A stretch of 10,797 nucleotides of DNA from Verrucomicrobiota bacterium (lineage in GTDB: Bacteria > Verrucomicrobiota > Verrucomicrobiia > Verrucomicrobiales > Akkermansiaceae): NCBI GenBank assembly GCA_008932955.1, contig WBXE01000070.1:1-10797 (forward strand), in the 5' to 3' direction. Made by a program: the position numbers and the translations under genes. The notes under the pieces are model-generated. The model was not told the origin of the DNA. It was given only the letters and a program-made list of their open reading frames with translations, and made no database searches. Below are positions 1 through 7,058 of the stretch, piece by piece (position 1 is the stretch's first letter; every line of letters starts with the position of its first letter).

Positions 1-384
1 CGGAATTGTCGGACTGACCGGACTGACCGGACTGACCGGACTGACCGGACTGACCGGACTGACCGGACTGACCGGACTGACCGGACTGACCGGACTGACC
101 GGACTGACCGGACTGATCGGACTGATCGGACTCGCCGGACTGACCACCGCACGGGTATCCAGGCGGCCGATCACACTGGCGATGGGCACTTCATGGCCCT
201 CGGTGGTGAGGATTTCGAGCTGGCCGTCGCTGGCAGCCGTGAGTTCGTGGGACACCTTGTCGGTTTCCAAGGTGACGAGCAACTCGCCCTTGCTGACGAG
301 CTCACCGGAGGCTTTGTGCCAGCACGCGACGTTGGCGGAGGTGATGGATTCGCCCACTGCGGGAACAACAATATCGATGAGCAT
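1..384 (-). CDS. sucB: 2-oxoglutarate dehydrogenase E2 (dihydrolipoyl succinyltransferase), N-terminal part, cut by window edge
   Basis: This is the N-terminal 128 codons of the E2 subunit of a 2-oxo acid dehydrogenase complex. The ATG is at 382-384 and the frame stays open to base 1. Residues 1 to about 76 form a lipoyl domain: it opens MLIDIVVPAVGESI and contains the lipoylation loop ETDKVSHEL with the acceptor lysine at K43. It is followed by a linker of Ser-Pro-X triplets (residues 82-126: SPA, SPI twice, SPV eleven times, SPT) encoded by a 9-bp tandem repeat. The peripheral-subunit-binding and catalytic acyltransferase domains would lie beyond the left edge. The start is 16 nt after the stop of the E1o gene, so the two are surely one operon, and this makes the succinyl (odhB/sucB) form far more likely than a pyruvate or branched-chain E2. 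The lipoyl domain swings between E1, E2 and E3 and carries the succinyl group. The repeat linker is unusual, because E2 linkers are normally Ala/Pro-rich and not perfect repeats. No Shine-Dalgarno sequence is seen. Confidence 0.93.
   Translation of the reverse strand, partial: MLIDIVVPAVGESITSANVACWHKASGELVSKGELLVTLETDKVSHELTAASDGQLEILTTEGHEVPIASVIGRLDTRAVVSPASPISPISPVSPVSPVSPVSPVSPVSPVSPVSPVSPVSPVSPTIP
11..145. repeat. 9-bp coding minisatellite, 15 copies, encodes Ser-Pro-Val linker
   Basis: The unit is GGACTGACC on the plus strand. Copies at 11-109 are eleven identical units. The copies at 110-118 and 119-127 have one change (GGACTGATC), 128-136 reads GGACTCGCC, and 137-145 is again perfect. 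The preceding bases 2-10 look like a decayed copy. The period is a multiple of 3 and lies in frame inside the E2 gene, where it reads Ser-Pro-Val on the minus strand. The variant copies give Ile or Ala in the third place. Identity at the nucleotide level, not only the protein level, points to recent expansion by slippage or unequal recombination. There are no spacers, so this is not a CRISPR array. Confidence 0.97.
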
Positions 385-400
385 GGGAGATGGTTTGATG

Positions 401-3172
401 TTAGATACTGAATGCCAGGGCGAGCAACGCCTGTTGCTCGCGGATGTGAATAGCCTTGGAACCGGATGCTGGGCTCGCGGCGGCGGGGCGTCCGGCGTAG
501 CGGACTCGAGTCCCCACCACGGCTTCGAGCAAGGGCGCGACGTACGTCCAAGCACCCATGTTGGCGGGTTCTTCCTGACACCAGACGAACTGGCTGGCGG
601 CGGGGTAGTGGCTGAGGAGTGTCTCTAGCAACTCCCGATGGAATGGATAGAGTTGTTCGAGGCGGAGGATGGCGGTGGTGGCGCTGGCGCTCGCGGATTG
701 TTGGCGCTGGCCACACAGATCGTAAAATACCTTGCCGCTGCAAAAAATCACCCGCTCGACCGCTGCCGGATCCTCGTGGGCATGGCTGTCTGGCAGAATT
801 TCCTGAAAGCAGGTGCCCTCGAGGAAATCCGCCTCTTGGGACACGGCTTCCTGGCGTGTGAGCAGACTTTTTGGGGTCATCACGATGAGCGGCTTGCGGC
901 AGTTGCGGAGCTTTTGCCGACGCAAGGCATGGAAAAATTGGGCCGGGGTGGTGAAATTACCGACCACGAGATTATCGGCGGCGCAGAGTTGCAGGAAGCG
1001 TTCGAGGCGCGCGCTGGAATGCTCCGGCCCCATTCCCTCGTACCCGTGCGGCAGCATCAGCACAATATCGCTAGGCGTTTGCCATTTGCTTTCCGCGCTG
1101 GTGATGAATTGATCGATGATGACTTGTGCGCCGTTGGCAAAGTCGCCGAACTGCGCCTCCCACAGCGTGAGCATCGCCGGGTAGCCAAGGGAGTAACCGT
1201 AGTCAAAACCTAACACCGCAAACTCCGACAACAACGAGTTATAGATACAAAACCGGGCTTGGCCAGGGTCGAGATGCTCCAAGGGGATGTAGCTCGCGTG
1301 GGTTTCCGCATCGTAAAACACCGCGTGGCGCTGTGAAAACGTGCCGCGCCGGCTGTCTTGCCCCGATAAGCGCACCGGCGTCTGCTCCATCAGCAGCGAG
1401 CCGAAGGCCAGCGACTCGGCAAACGCCCAATCAAATGGCCCACCCTGCTGCAAGGTTTCGACACGCCGCGGCAGGAAGCGTTTGGCCAGAGTGGCATTGA
1501 GGTGAAAGTCGGCAGGCAGCGTGGTGAGGGCCTTGCCGAGGTGGTGGAGGCGCTCGCGGCTGATGCCGGTGGCTACCGGCGCATGCGAATACGCCGGTTG
1601 AACGATCGCCGTCGAACCAGTGAAGGCCGTGCGCTCGCCGCCGTTGCTCAGCTCCGTCATCTTTTGATAGCCGGCTTCCAGCTTGTCCCAAATCGTTTGC
1701 TCAATCGCGTCGGCTTCCTCGGACTCGAGAACCCCCCGCCCCACCAGCTGCCGCTTGTATAACTGACCCAACGTCTCGCGTACGGCAATTTTTTTGGCCA
1801 CCAGCGGCTGGGTGAAAGCCGCCTGGTCCGCTTCGTTGTGGCCTTGGCGGCGGTAACACAACAGGTCGATGACCATGTCGCGGCCGAAGCGCTGGCGGAA
1901 TTCCAGGGCGCAACGTCCGGCCCAGTGGAGCGCCAGCGGGTCCTCGCCATTGACATGCAAAATCGGTGCCTCGATCATCTTGGCCACATCGGTGGCGTAC
2001 GCCGATGAGCGGGCGTCAGCCGGATCAGTGGTGAAGCCAATCTGGTTGTTAATAATCAGGTGGAGGGTGCCGCCGGTGCGATAGCCGGGCAGTTGCGATA
2101 GATTGAGCAACTCAGCCACCGAACCTTGGCCGGCAAATGCCGCGTCGCCGTGAATGAGCAGTGGCAGCACCCGCTTGCGGTTGGTGCCGGTGGCGTCGTC
2201 GCCGAGAATGCGCTGGCGGGCACGGGTCTTGCCCTCGACGATCGAGTTGACCGCCTCGAGGTGGCTCGGGTTGGCAGCGAGGTTGACGCGCACCTTGCCA
2301 TCGGCCAACTCGCGGAAGTTTTCGTAGCCGAGGTGGTATTTCACATCGCCATCACCAGCCACCACATCGGGCTCAAAGTTGGGGGTGAATTCCAGTAAAA
2401 TGGTGGTGAGTGTTTTGCGGAGAAAATTGGCCAGCACGTTGAGCCGCCCGCGATGTGACATGCCCATCTCAATCTCCGCCACTCCGCTGGCCGGACAACT
2501 TTCCAAAATCGCGTTGAGCACGATCATCGCACCCTCGCCCCCTTCTAGCGAAAACCGTTTCTCACCAAGAAATTTGCGCCCAATAAATTGCTCGAAAACC
2601 TCCGCCTCCAACAACCAGCGCAGCGCGTCGGCCTGGCGGGCCGGCGACTCAGGCGGTTCGCTGACGCGGGCCTCGATGCGTTCGCGCAGCCATTCGCGCA
2701 CCGCAGTGTCGCTGATGTGCATAAACTCGAACCCGATGCTGCCGCAATACGTCGCGGTAAGTGAGTTGAGCAGTTCGCCCAGCGGCATGGATTGACCCTG
2801 ATGCAGCGATGGATGGGAAGTCACGCGGGCCAGATCCGCTTGGCTGAAGTTCAATGCCTTAATGGCTAGGCGGGGATTGCCCGGCGGCGACTCTTCCGCT
2901 AACGGATTGATGTGCGCCTGCGTGTGACCCAGCGCTCGGTAATCCTCAATCAAGCCGGCAACCTTTCTGATAAATTCCAGGTCCTCCCCGCCGCTCGCCG
3001 ACCCACTGCCAACCCCGCTCGCTGCCGCTTGCCCGGGTTGGGCCACCCCAAGCTCAAAACCCTCGAAAAACGCCGACCAAGTGGGCGTCACTGATCCTGC
3101 ATCCTCACGCCAGAGGGCGTAATTTTCTTCGAGCACATCCGCGTTGGCGCGGGTCGGAACCGAGGCATTCAT
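401..3172 (-). CDS. sucA: 2-oxoglutarate dehydrogenase E1 component
   Basis: This is the thiamine-diphosphate-dependent E1 subunit (odhA/sucA), which decarboxylates 2-oxoglutarate and passes the succinyl group to the lipoyl arm of E2 in the TCA cycle. It is 923 aa, the usual length for the family (about 930). The N-terminal E2-contact segment is present (residues 12-40, DVLEENYALWREDAG then WSAFFEGFELG), followed by a Gly/Ala/Ser linker near 44-62. Family motifs are GMSHRGRLNVLANF (237-250, His240), GDGDVKYHLG (273-282), NPSHLEAVN (301-309, His304), the ThDP/Mg site HGDAAFAGQG (341-350, Asp343) with NNQIGFTT (375-382), CYRRQGHNEAD (439-449), RRGTFSQRHAV (608-618), and GPEHSSARLERFLQL (715-729, His718). 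By comparison with the E. coli enzyme, the key histidines and the cofactor aspartate are kept. The ATG at 3170-3172 lies 6 nt after the upstream ridA-like stop, and the TAA at 401 is 16 nt before E2. All evidence points to an intact, functional gene. Confidence 0.98.
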   Translation of the reverse strand: MNASVPTRANADVLEENYALWREDAGSVTPTWSAFFEGFELGVAQPGQAAASGVGSGSASGGEDLEFIRKVAGLIEDYRALGHTQAHINPLAEESPPGNPRLAIKALNFSQADLARVTSHPSLHQGQSMPLGELLNSLTATYCGSIGFEFMHISDTAVREWLRERIEARVSEPPESPARQADALRWLLEAEVFEQFIGRKFLGEKRFSLEGGEGAMIVLNAILESCPASGVAEIEMGMSHRGRLNVLANFLRKTLTTILLEFTPNFEPDVVAGDGDVKYHLGYENFRELADGKVRVNLAANPSHLEAVNSIVEGKTRARQRILGDDATGTNRKRVLPLLIHGDAAFAGQGSVAELLNLSQLPGYRTGGTLHLIINNQIGFTTDPADARSSAYATDVAKMIEAPILHVNGEDPLALHWAGRCALEFRQRFGRDMVIDLLCYRRQGHNEADQAAFTQPLVAKKIAVRETLGQLYKRQLVGRGVLESEEADAIEQTIWDKLEAGYQKMTELSNGGERTAFTGSTAIVQPAYSHAPVATGISRERLHHLGKALTTLPADFHLNATLAKRFLPRRVETLQQGGPFDWAFAESLAFGSLLMEQTPVRLSGQDSRRGTFSQRHAVFYDAETHASYIPLEHLDPGQARFCIYNSLLSEFAVLGFDYGYSLGYPAMLTLWEAQFGDFANGAQVIIDQFITSAESKWQTPSDIVLMLPHGYEGMGPEHSSARLERFLQLCAADNLVVGNFTTPAQFFHALRRQKLRNCRKPLIVMTPKSLLTRQEAVSQEADFLEGTCFQEILPDSHAHEDPAAVERVIFCSGKVFYDLCGQRQQSASASATTAILRLEQLYPFHRELLETLLSHYPAASQFVWCQEEPANMGAWTYVAPLLEAVVGTRVRYAGRPAAASPASGSKAIHIREQQALLALAFSI

Positions 3173-3178
3173 GGGCTG

Positions 3179-3640
3179 TTAGTTTTCGACCTCAACGATG
3201 AGATTGATTTCCACCGCCACGTTGAGTGGCAGCGCCGCGGCACCTAGGGCGGTGCGCGAGTGCTTGCCCTTGTCCCCGAAAATTTCCACCAGCAATTCCG
3301 AGGCCCCGTTAATCACTTGTGGATGACCGTAAAAGTCCGCCGCGGAATTCACAAAACCCGTGAGAGAGACGATCTGCACGACCTTGTCAAGCGATCCAAT
3401 GCTGTTCTCAATGACCGCCAGGCGGTTGAGCACAATCATCCGCGCTCCCGCCTGCGCTTGCTCAATGGATACCTCGGTGGGCACTTTGCCAACGACCTTC
3501 GTATCGCCATCGATCGGCAGCCCGCCAGATAGAAACAGCAGGTTGCCGCTCCGCACGCAATTCACATACGCCGCTACCGGCACAGGCACCGCAGGCAAAA
3601 CCAGGCCGAGCTCGGCGAGTTTTTCGAGAATGGAAGACAT
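3179..3640 (-). CDS. RidA/YjgF/UK114-family protein
   Basis: This is a 153-aa member of the RidA superfamily (COG0251), specifically the slightly longer subgroup whose members start near SILEKLAELGLVLP and end with the motif SRTALGAAALPLNVAVEI (residues 128-145 here). Arg129 aligns with the arginine that binds substrate in RidA enzymes. Other family landmarks are the LFLSGGLPIDG segment (35-45) and VNGASELL-like positions around 109-117 (VINGASELL). RidA enzymes hydrolyse reactive enamine/imine intermediates such as 2-aminoacrylate to the keto acid and ammonia. This subgroup is less characterised, so the substrate is not assigned. I chose the ATG at 3638-3640. An in-frame TTG at 3677-3679 would add 13 residues, but the family normally starts at the chosen Met. 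It ends 6 nt before the E1o gene, which implies co-transcription. A possible promoter on the minus strand has TTGACT (3674-3679) and a poor -10 at 3651-3656, which would give an almost leaderless mRNA. This promoter is only suggestive. Confidence 0.9.
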   Translation of the reverse strand: MSSILEKLAELGLVLPAVPVPVAAYVNCVRSGNLLFLSGGLPIDGDTKVVGKVPTEVSIEQAQAGARMIVLNRLAVIENSIGSLDKVVQIVSLTGFVNSAADFYGHPQVINGASELLVEIFGDKGKHSRTALGAAALPLNVAVEINLIVEVEN

Positions 3641-3919
3641 AGGGGCGGCAAATGAAGAACCCCGAGATAGCAAAGTCAAGGCGGATCACTGACGAATTCC
3701 ATCACCCGTAACAAAATGCCCGCACCCGCTCTGAATTGACCCATTACAACCGCCACGGCAGGCACCGCCGACGGCGGTCTGGAGCGCTTGGGGTGGGGGT
3801 GGGGAGTTGGCGAACGACGCCTCGGGGGGGCAATGAGCGGAAGAATTTTTCCATCGAAGCGGGACGATAGGCGGATGGTTTTAGTTTGCCGGGCTGGCGG
3901 AACGGGGCATGCTGGGGGC
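3641..3919. other. Divergent intergenic region (ridA-like / addB-like)
   Basis: This 279-bp stretch separates two divergent genes and must hold the promoters of both. No convincing sigma70 pair is visible. The best minus-strand candidate is TTGACT at 3674-3679 with a weak -10 17 bp away. The left half is relatively AT-rich with several TTG/AAT runs. The right half has G-tracts (near 3790-3805 and 3823-3830). The region contains a 15-bp palindrome at 3764-3778. The reading frame of the downstream nuclease is open back to 3788, but the extra 44 residues are low-complexity and unlike the family, so I treat them as untranslated. Confidence 0.6.
3764..3778. promoter_or_regulatory. 15-bp GC-rich palindrome, possible operator
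   Basis: ACCGCCG and CGGCGGT flank a single central A, giving a perfect 7-bp inverted repeat in the divergent promoter region. Perfect short dyads between divergent genes are often repressor sites. With only one base between the arms it is unlikely to be an efficient RNA hairpin. Chance occurrence in GC-rich DNA cannot be excluded, and no regulator family is recognised. Confidence 0.25.
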
Positions 3920-3924
3920 ATGCC
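3906..3924 (+). promoter_or_regulatory. Inverted repeat covering the start codon of the AddB-like gene
   Basis: GGCATGC and GCATGCC are perfect 7-bp arms around a 5-nt loop TGGGG. The ATG at 3920-3922 lies in the 3' arm, so in the mRNA the start codon could be hidden in a stem. The G-run just upstream (3914-3918), the only weak Shine-Dalgarno-like element near this start, is mostly in the loop. This would fit low or conditional translation of the nuclease. Whether the hairpin forms in vivo is inference. Confidence 0.4.
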
Positions 3925-6751
3925 ACAGCGCGTATTTCTCGGATGGGACCGGCCGTTTTTGGGGCTGGCAGTGGAGTGGATGTTAAATCGGGGCGAGTCA
4001 TTGCCAGGCATGCTGGTAGTGGTGCCCACGGCGGAAAGCGGCCGACGTCTGCGCGAAGCCTTGGCGGAGGATGCAGGTGCGTTGCTCTCGCCACGGATTG
4101 CCACCCCGGGCTCGTTGCTGAAAATTTCACCCGCGCTAGGCGAGGTGGCGCCGGACTGGGCCGAGCAAGTGGCGTGGGTGGAAGTGCTGGAAGGGGTGAC
4201 GGATTGGTCGGCATACGCGGGGGTTTTTCCCGAGGCCCCGGCAGCGGACGGCGAATGGGCCACTGGCCTGGCCAAGGAATGGGTGCAATTGCGACACACC
4301 TTGCAGGAAAATGGGCTCACCCTCAGCGCCGCCGCACGATGCCTGCGCGAGAGCGTGGAGAACGAGCGCTGGGACGCGCTGGCCAGGTTGGAGGGGCGGG
4401 TTGAGCGCAAGCTGGAAAGTTGGGGCTATGTGAGTCGCAGCCGGCTGCTGGCGACTGAGTTCAAGCTGCCAGGGGGCATTTCCCATATCGTTCTCGCAGG
4501 CGTAACGGAACTCCCGCCGCTCGTCGAGCGGGCGTTGCTGGCTTGGGCGCAGGAGGATGCTGAATTGCCTTGTGGCGGCGCTCTGCCAGCGCCGACAGCC
4601 AAAGATGCGCATCTCATTGACTGCGACGCTCACAGAGCGCCGCTACAACGCCTCACCGTGTTGCTCGGCGCTCCACAGGATGAGGCTCACGGATTTACAG
4701 AGAGCGGCCGTCCCTTGGCAGCGTGGGCCGAGCGACCGCTGCCATGGCCGCAGGGCGCTACCGGTTCGGTGCGGCTAGTGGCCGATCCGCGCCAGCAGGC
4801 CGCGGAGGCGTTGCGGGTGATCGGCGAGGAAGGCGCCAATTCTAACGAGGTGGCAGTGGCCGCGGCCGACGTACAAGCCGGCGAGGAATTGGCGCGGGCA
4901 CTGACCCGCAGCGGCTGGCCGGCATTTCATCCGGCGGCGCTGCAGCCGACGGCGGGCATGGCGCGGTGGTTCAAAATTTGGGGCGAGTGGTTGGCGGAGC
5001 CGACGTTGGCGGTGCTGGCCGATTTGCTGACGCTGCCGGAAACCGGCGTGCTCATCGGTGGGCGCCGTGCGCAGAAAGCCCAGTGCCTATCGAAAATGCG
5101 CGAGGGATGGATGGTCATGCGCAGTGAGGATTTGCAACGGCGGATCGTTGCGGAGGTGTTTCGTAGCGACGCCGACAAGGCCGCAGCGATGGAGGTGCTG
5201 GGCGCCGCGGTGGCCTTGGAAAAGCGCCGCGCGCGGTTTGTCCGCGACAACTTCGCGGGAGCCCTTGTAGAAATGTTAGAGGCGCTCGCTCACTGCGGTC
5301 CGTCGTCTGCGGCCATGGCTGCGAGCCTGAGCGAGTGGCTGGGGCAGGCGGCGCCGGTGATCGGGCGGGTAAAACGCGACGCGCGGTTTTGGCTGGATTT
5401 AATGTTGGATGAAGTGGCGGCGGCCGTCCCACTGCCACCAAGCGGCCGGGTGATTGATGTTCACGGTTGGCTGGACTTGTATTATGAGCCCGGCCGGCAC
5501 CTGGTGCTCTGCGGCATGAATGAGGGCCATGTGCCGGCACGCTCCGGCAACGACCCGTGGCTGAGCGAGAAGGCCCGCGAACGCCTTGGCCTCATCACCG
5601 ATGCCATGCGGGCGGCCCGCGATGCCTTCTTGTTCAAGACGATGGTCGAGGCCCGCAGCGACGGCGGCCGGGTGGATGTGATTTGCGGCAAGACAGGTAG
5701 CGGCGGCGAAACCTTGCTGCCATCCCGCTTATTGTTAGCCGCCGAACGCTCGGCATTGCCGCAGCGGGTAGCGACATTGTTCCGCGAGATCGAGCCACCG
5801 GAAGCTGGCCTGCGCTGGCACCCTGACTGGCCATGGTCGTTGCGCAAAGTAGCAGCCCCCACACGCATCAGCGTGACCTCTATCACCGATTATCTGGCTT
5901 GTCCGTTGCGCTACTATTTGAAGCATATGCTCCGCATGCAACAACCTGAGCCCGGGCGGGTCGAGTGGAATAACAGGGATTTTGGCACGGTCGCCCACGA
6001 GGTATTGGAACGCTGGGGCAAAGACGTTGAAGCCCGTGAGCTCGATCAGACCGCCCCTCTAAACGCTTGGCTGTCTGCCGAACTCGATCGGGTGGTGGCC
6101 GAGTGGTTCGGCAACCGCGTGCCCATGGCCGTTAGAATTCAGACCGAATCGCTGCGCCAGCGCCTCACCTGGTTGGCACGCATCCAAGCCTGCCAGCGCG
6201 CCGATGGCTGGCAGGTGGTCGACGTCGAACGCAAAGTGGAACTAGAGGTCGGCGAGGCGTTGGTAGTGGCCAAAATCGACCGCATCGACCGCCACCGCGA
6301 CAGCGGCGAGCTGCGGGTCATCGACTACAAGACAGGCCAGGTGGACGGGGTGGAAAAGGCGCATCGCAGCAAGCTGCTGGCCAGCACCGTGGTGGCAGCT
6401 CACCTAACTGATTCACCGGCGTTGCATGAACGCCCGGCGAATGGCAAGGTGCTCGAGTATCGCTGGATGAATCTGCAATTGCCGATGTATGCCTTGGCCT
6501 TGGTGCGGCGCAACGAGACGTTGCCGCGTCCGTGTTATTTCAGATTGGGTGCCACCGAGGGCGATGTGGGTTTGCACGAGTGGATGGATTTTTCCGCGGA
6601 GGATTTAACGGCAGCGCAAGCCTGCGCCGAGTGGGTAGTGAACAACATATCTAAGGGAGTGTTCGGGCCAGCCGCGGAAAAGGTGAACTACGACGACTAT
6701 CGTGTGCTGGGAGCCGGGCGCAAACTGCACGAGGCGGTTAGGCTGGGGTGA
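3920..6751 (+). CDS. AddB/RexB-like PD-(D/E)XK nuclease (DNA double-strand-break processing)
   Basis: This is a 943-aa protein with the layout of the AddB subunit of AddAB/RexAB helicase-nucleases. Residues 1 to about 640 form a degenerate UvrD-like region. The N-terminal strand MPQRVFLGWDRPFLGLAVEW sits where AddB has Walker A but lacks any GxGKS/T, so ATP binding here is unlikely. The segment HLVLCGMNEGHVPARSGNDP (527-546), followed by a Leu-Ser-x-x-x-R-x-x-LGL stretch, is typical of AddB/RecC-type proteins. The C-terminal nuclease has all the expected motifs: FGTVAHEVLERW (His693), AKIDRID (Asp787), VIDYKTG (Asp802, Lys804), and QLPMY (Gln853, Tyr857). Cys661 in ITDYLACPLRYYL matches the first cysteine of the AddB iron-sulfur staple, but the closing C-terminal three-cysteine cluster is absent. 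The chosen ATG fits the family; an in-frame upstream opening to 3788 reads low-complexity sequence. No addA-type gene is adjacent. It could alternatively be annotated simply as a PD-(D/E)XK nuclease family protein. Confidence 0.87.
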   Translation: MPQRVFLGWDRPFLGLAVEWMLNRGESLPGMLVVVPTAESGRRLREALAEDAGALLSPRIATPGSLLKISPALGEVAPDWAEQVAWVEVLEGVTDWSAYAGVFPEAPAADGEWATGLAKEWVQLRHTLQENGLTLSAAARCLRESVENERWDALARLEGRVERKLESWGYVSRSRLLATEFKLPGGISHIVLAGVTELPPLVERALLAWAQEDAELPCGGALPAPTAKDAHLIDCDAHRAPLQRLTVLLGAPQDEAHGFTESGRPLAAWAERPLPWPQGATGSVRLVADPRQQAAEALRVIGEEGANSNEVAVAAADVQAGEELARALTRSGWPAFHPAALQPTAGMARWFKIWGEWLAEPTLAVLADLLTLPETGVLIGGRRAQKAQCLSKMREGWMVMRSEDLQRRIVAEVFRSDADKAAAMEVLGAAVALEKRRARFVRDNFAGALVEMLEALAHCGPSSAAMAASLSEWLGQAAPVIGRVKRDARFWLDLMLDEVAAAVPLPPSGRVIDVHGWLDLYYEPGRHLVLCGMNEGHVPARSGNDPWLSEKARERLGLITDAMRAARDAFLFKTMVEARSDGGRVDVICGKTGSGGETLLPSRLLLAAERSALPQRVATLFREIEPPEAGLRWHPDWPWSLRKVAAPTRISVTSITDYLACPLRYYLKHMLRMQQPEPGRVEWNNRDFGTVAHEVLERWGKDVEARELDQTAPLNAWLSAELDRVVAEWFGNRVPMAVRIQTESLRQRLTWLARIQACQRADGWQVVDVERKVELEVGEALVVAKIDRIDRHRDSGELRVIDYKTGQVDGVEKAHRSKLLASTVVAAHLTDSPALHERPANGKVLEYRWMNLQLPMYALALVRRNETLPRPCYFRLGATEGDVGLHEWMDFSAEDLTAAQACAEWVVNNISKGVFGPAAEKVNYDDYRVLGAGRKLHEAVRLG

Positions 6752-6768
6752 TGAACGGGAAAGGTTCC

Positions 6769-7017
6769 TCACAACTTTTGAGATCCGTTGAGTTTGGCTA
6801 GGCGGCGATCAAACGTCGCGAGAGGGACACGTCCTGCGGCACAGGCGGCCTCGAGGATGAGGCAATCGGAGAAGACCCGTTCGGGGTGTGAGCCAAACTT
6901 CTCCAAAGCCAACTTCACAATGTGGACGTCTTGAACCACTATCTGCTCGTGGTCGAGCGTCGGCTTTGCTGTCGTCGCGCGGAAGGACCGGCCAAGAGAG
7001 GAGCCTTCGGCGCTCAC
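6769..7017 (-). pseudogene. C-terminal remnant of a PIN-domain protein (VapC-like toxin type)
   Basis: This 82-codon reading frame (GTG at 7015-7017, TGA at 6769-6771) resembles the C-terminal half of a PIN-domain ribonuclease. The pattern is ERVFSDCLILEAACAAG then VPLATFDRRLAKL, with Asp51 and Asp70 at the third and fourth acidic positions of the fold. The N-terminal half that should carry the DTN motif and the second acidic residue is missing. A stop codon (TGA) directly precedes the GTG in frame, and only 76 bases remain before map. No antitoxin partner is present. With an incomplete active site it is probably a decayed relic of a toxin-antitoxin module. A short expressed protein cannot be ruled out. 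It faces the AddB-like gene convergently, 17 nt from that gene's stop. Confidence 0.6.
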
Positions 7018-7038
7018 TCATGGGCAGCCCTTTCGCTA

Positions 7039-7058
7039 CCACCACAGGAATGTGGTGG
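7039..7058 (-). terminator. Hairpin 35 nt downstream of map, candidate 3' end of the ribosomal-protein operon
   Basis: CCACCACA and TGTGGTGG form a perfect 8-bp stem around a 4-nt loop (GGAA on the plus strand, TTCC in the map-sense RNA). It lies just after the map stop codon at 7094, where the long rplR-to-map transcript would be expected to end. No U-tract follows on either strand, so it is not a classic intrinsic terminator. It may protect the RNA 3' end or act with Rho. The call rests on the perfect dyad and its position. Confidence 0.4.

Noticed and set aside
1..145. Possible CRISPR array or intergenic satellite
   Set aside because: The 9-bp units are contiguous with no spacers, and the tract is in frame inside the E2 gene, encoding Ser-Pro-Val.
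171..1213. Several open frames on both strands (for example 182-628 plus, 638-1213 plus, 171-743 minus)
   Set aside because: They overlap the strongly supported E2 and E1o genes in other frames and have arbitrary, low-complexity composition.
3641..3679. TTG start adding 13 residues to the RidA-like protein
   Set aside because: The ATG at 3638-3640 matches the usual N terminus of the family, and TTG is a rare start.
3788..3919. 44-residue N-terminal extension of the AddB-like protein
   Set aside because: The sequence is Gly/Trp/Arg-rich and unlike the family. The Met at 3920 begins directly with the expected first beta strand.
3676..4410. A 244-codon minus-strand open frame opposite the AddB-like gene
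   Set aside because: Its product is Ser/Arg/Pro-rich with no family motifs. The plus-strand frame there has clear AddB-like features, so it is a high-GC shadow.
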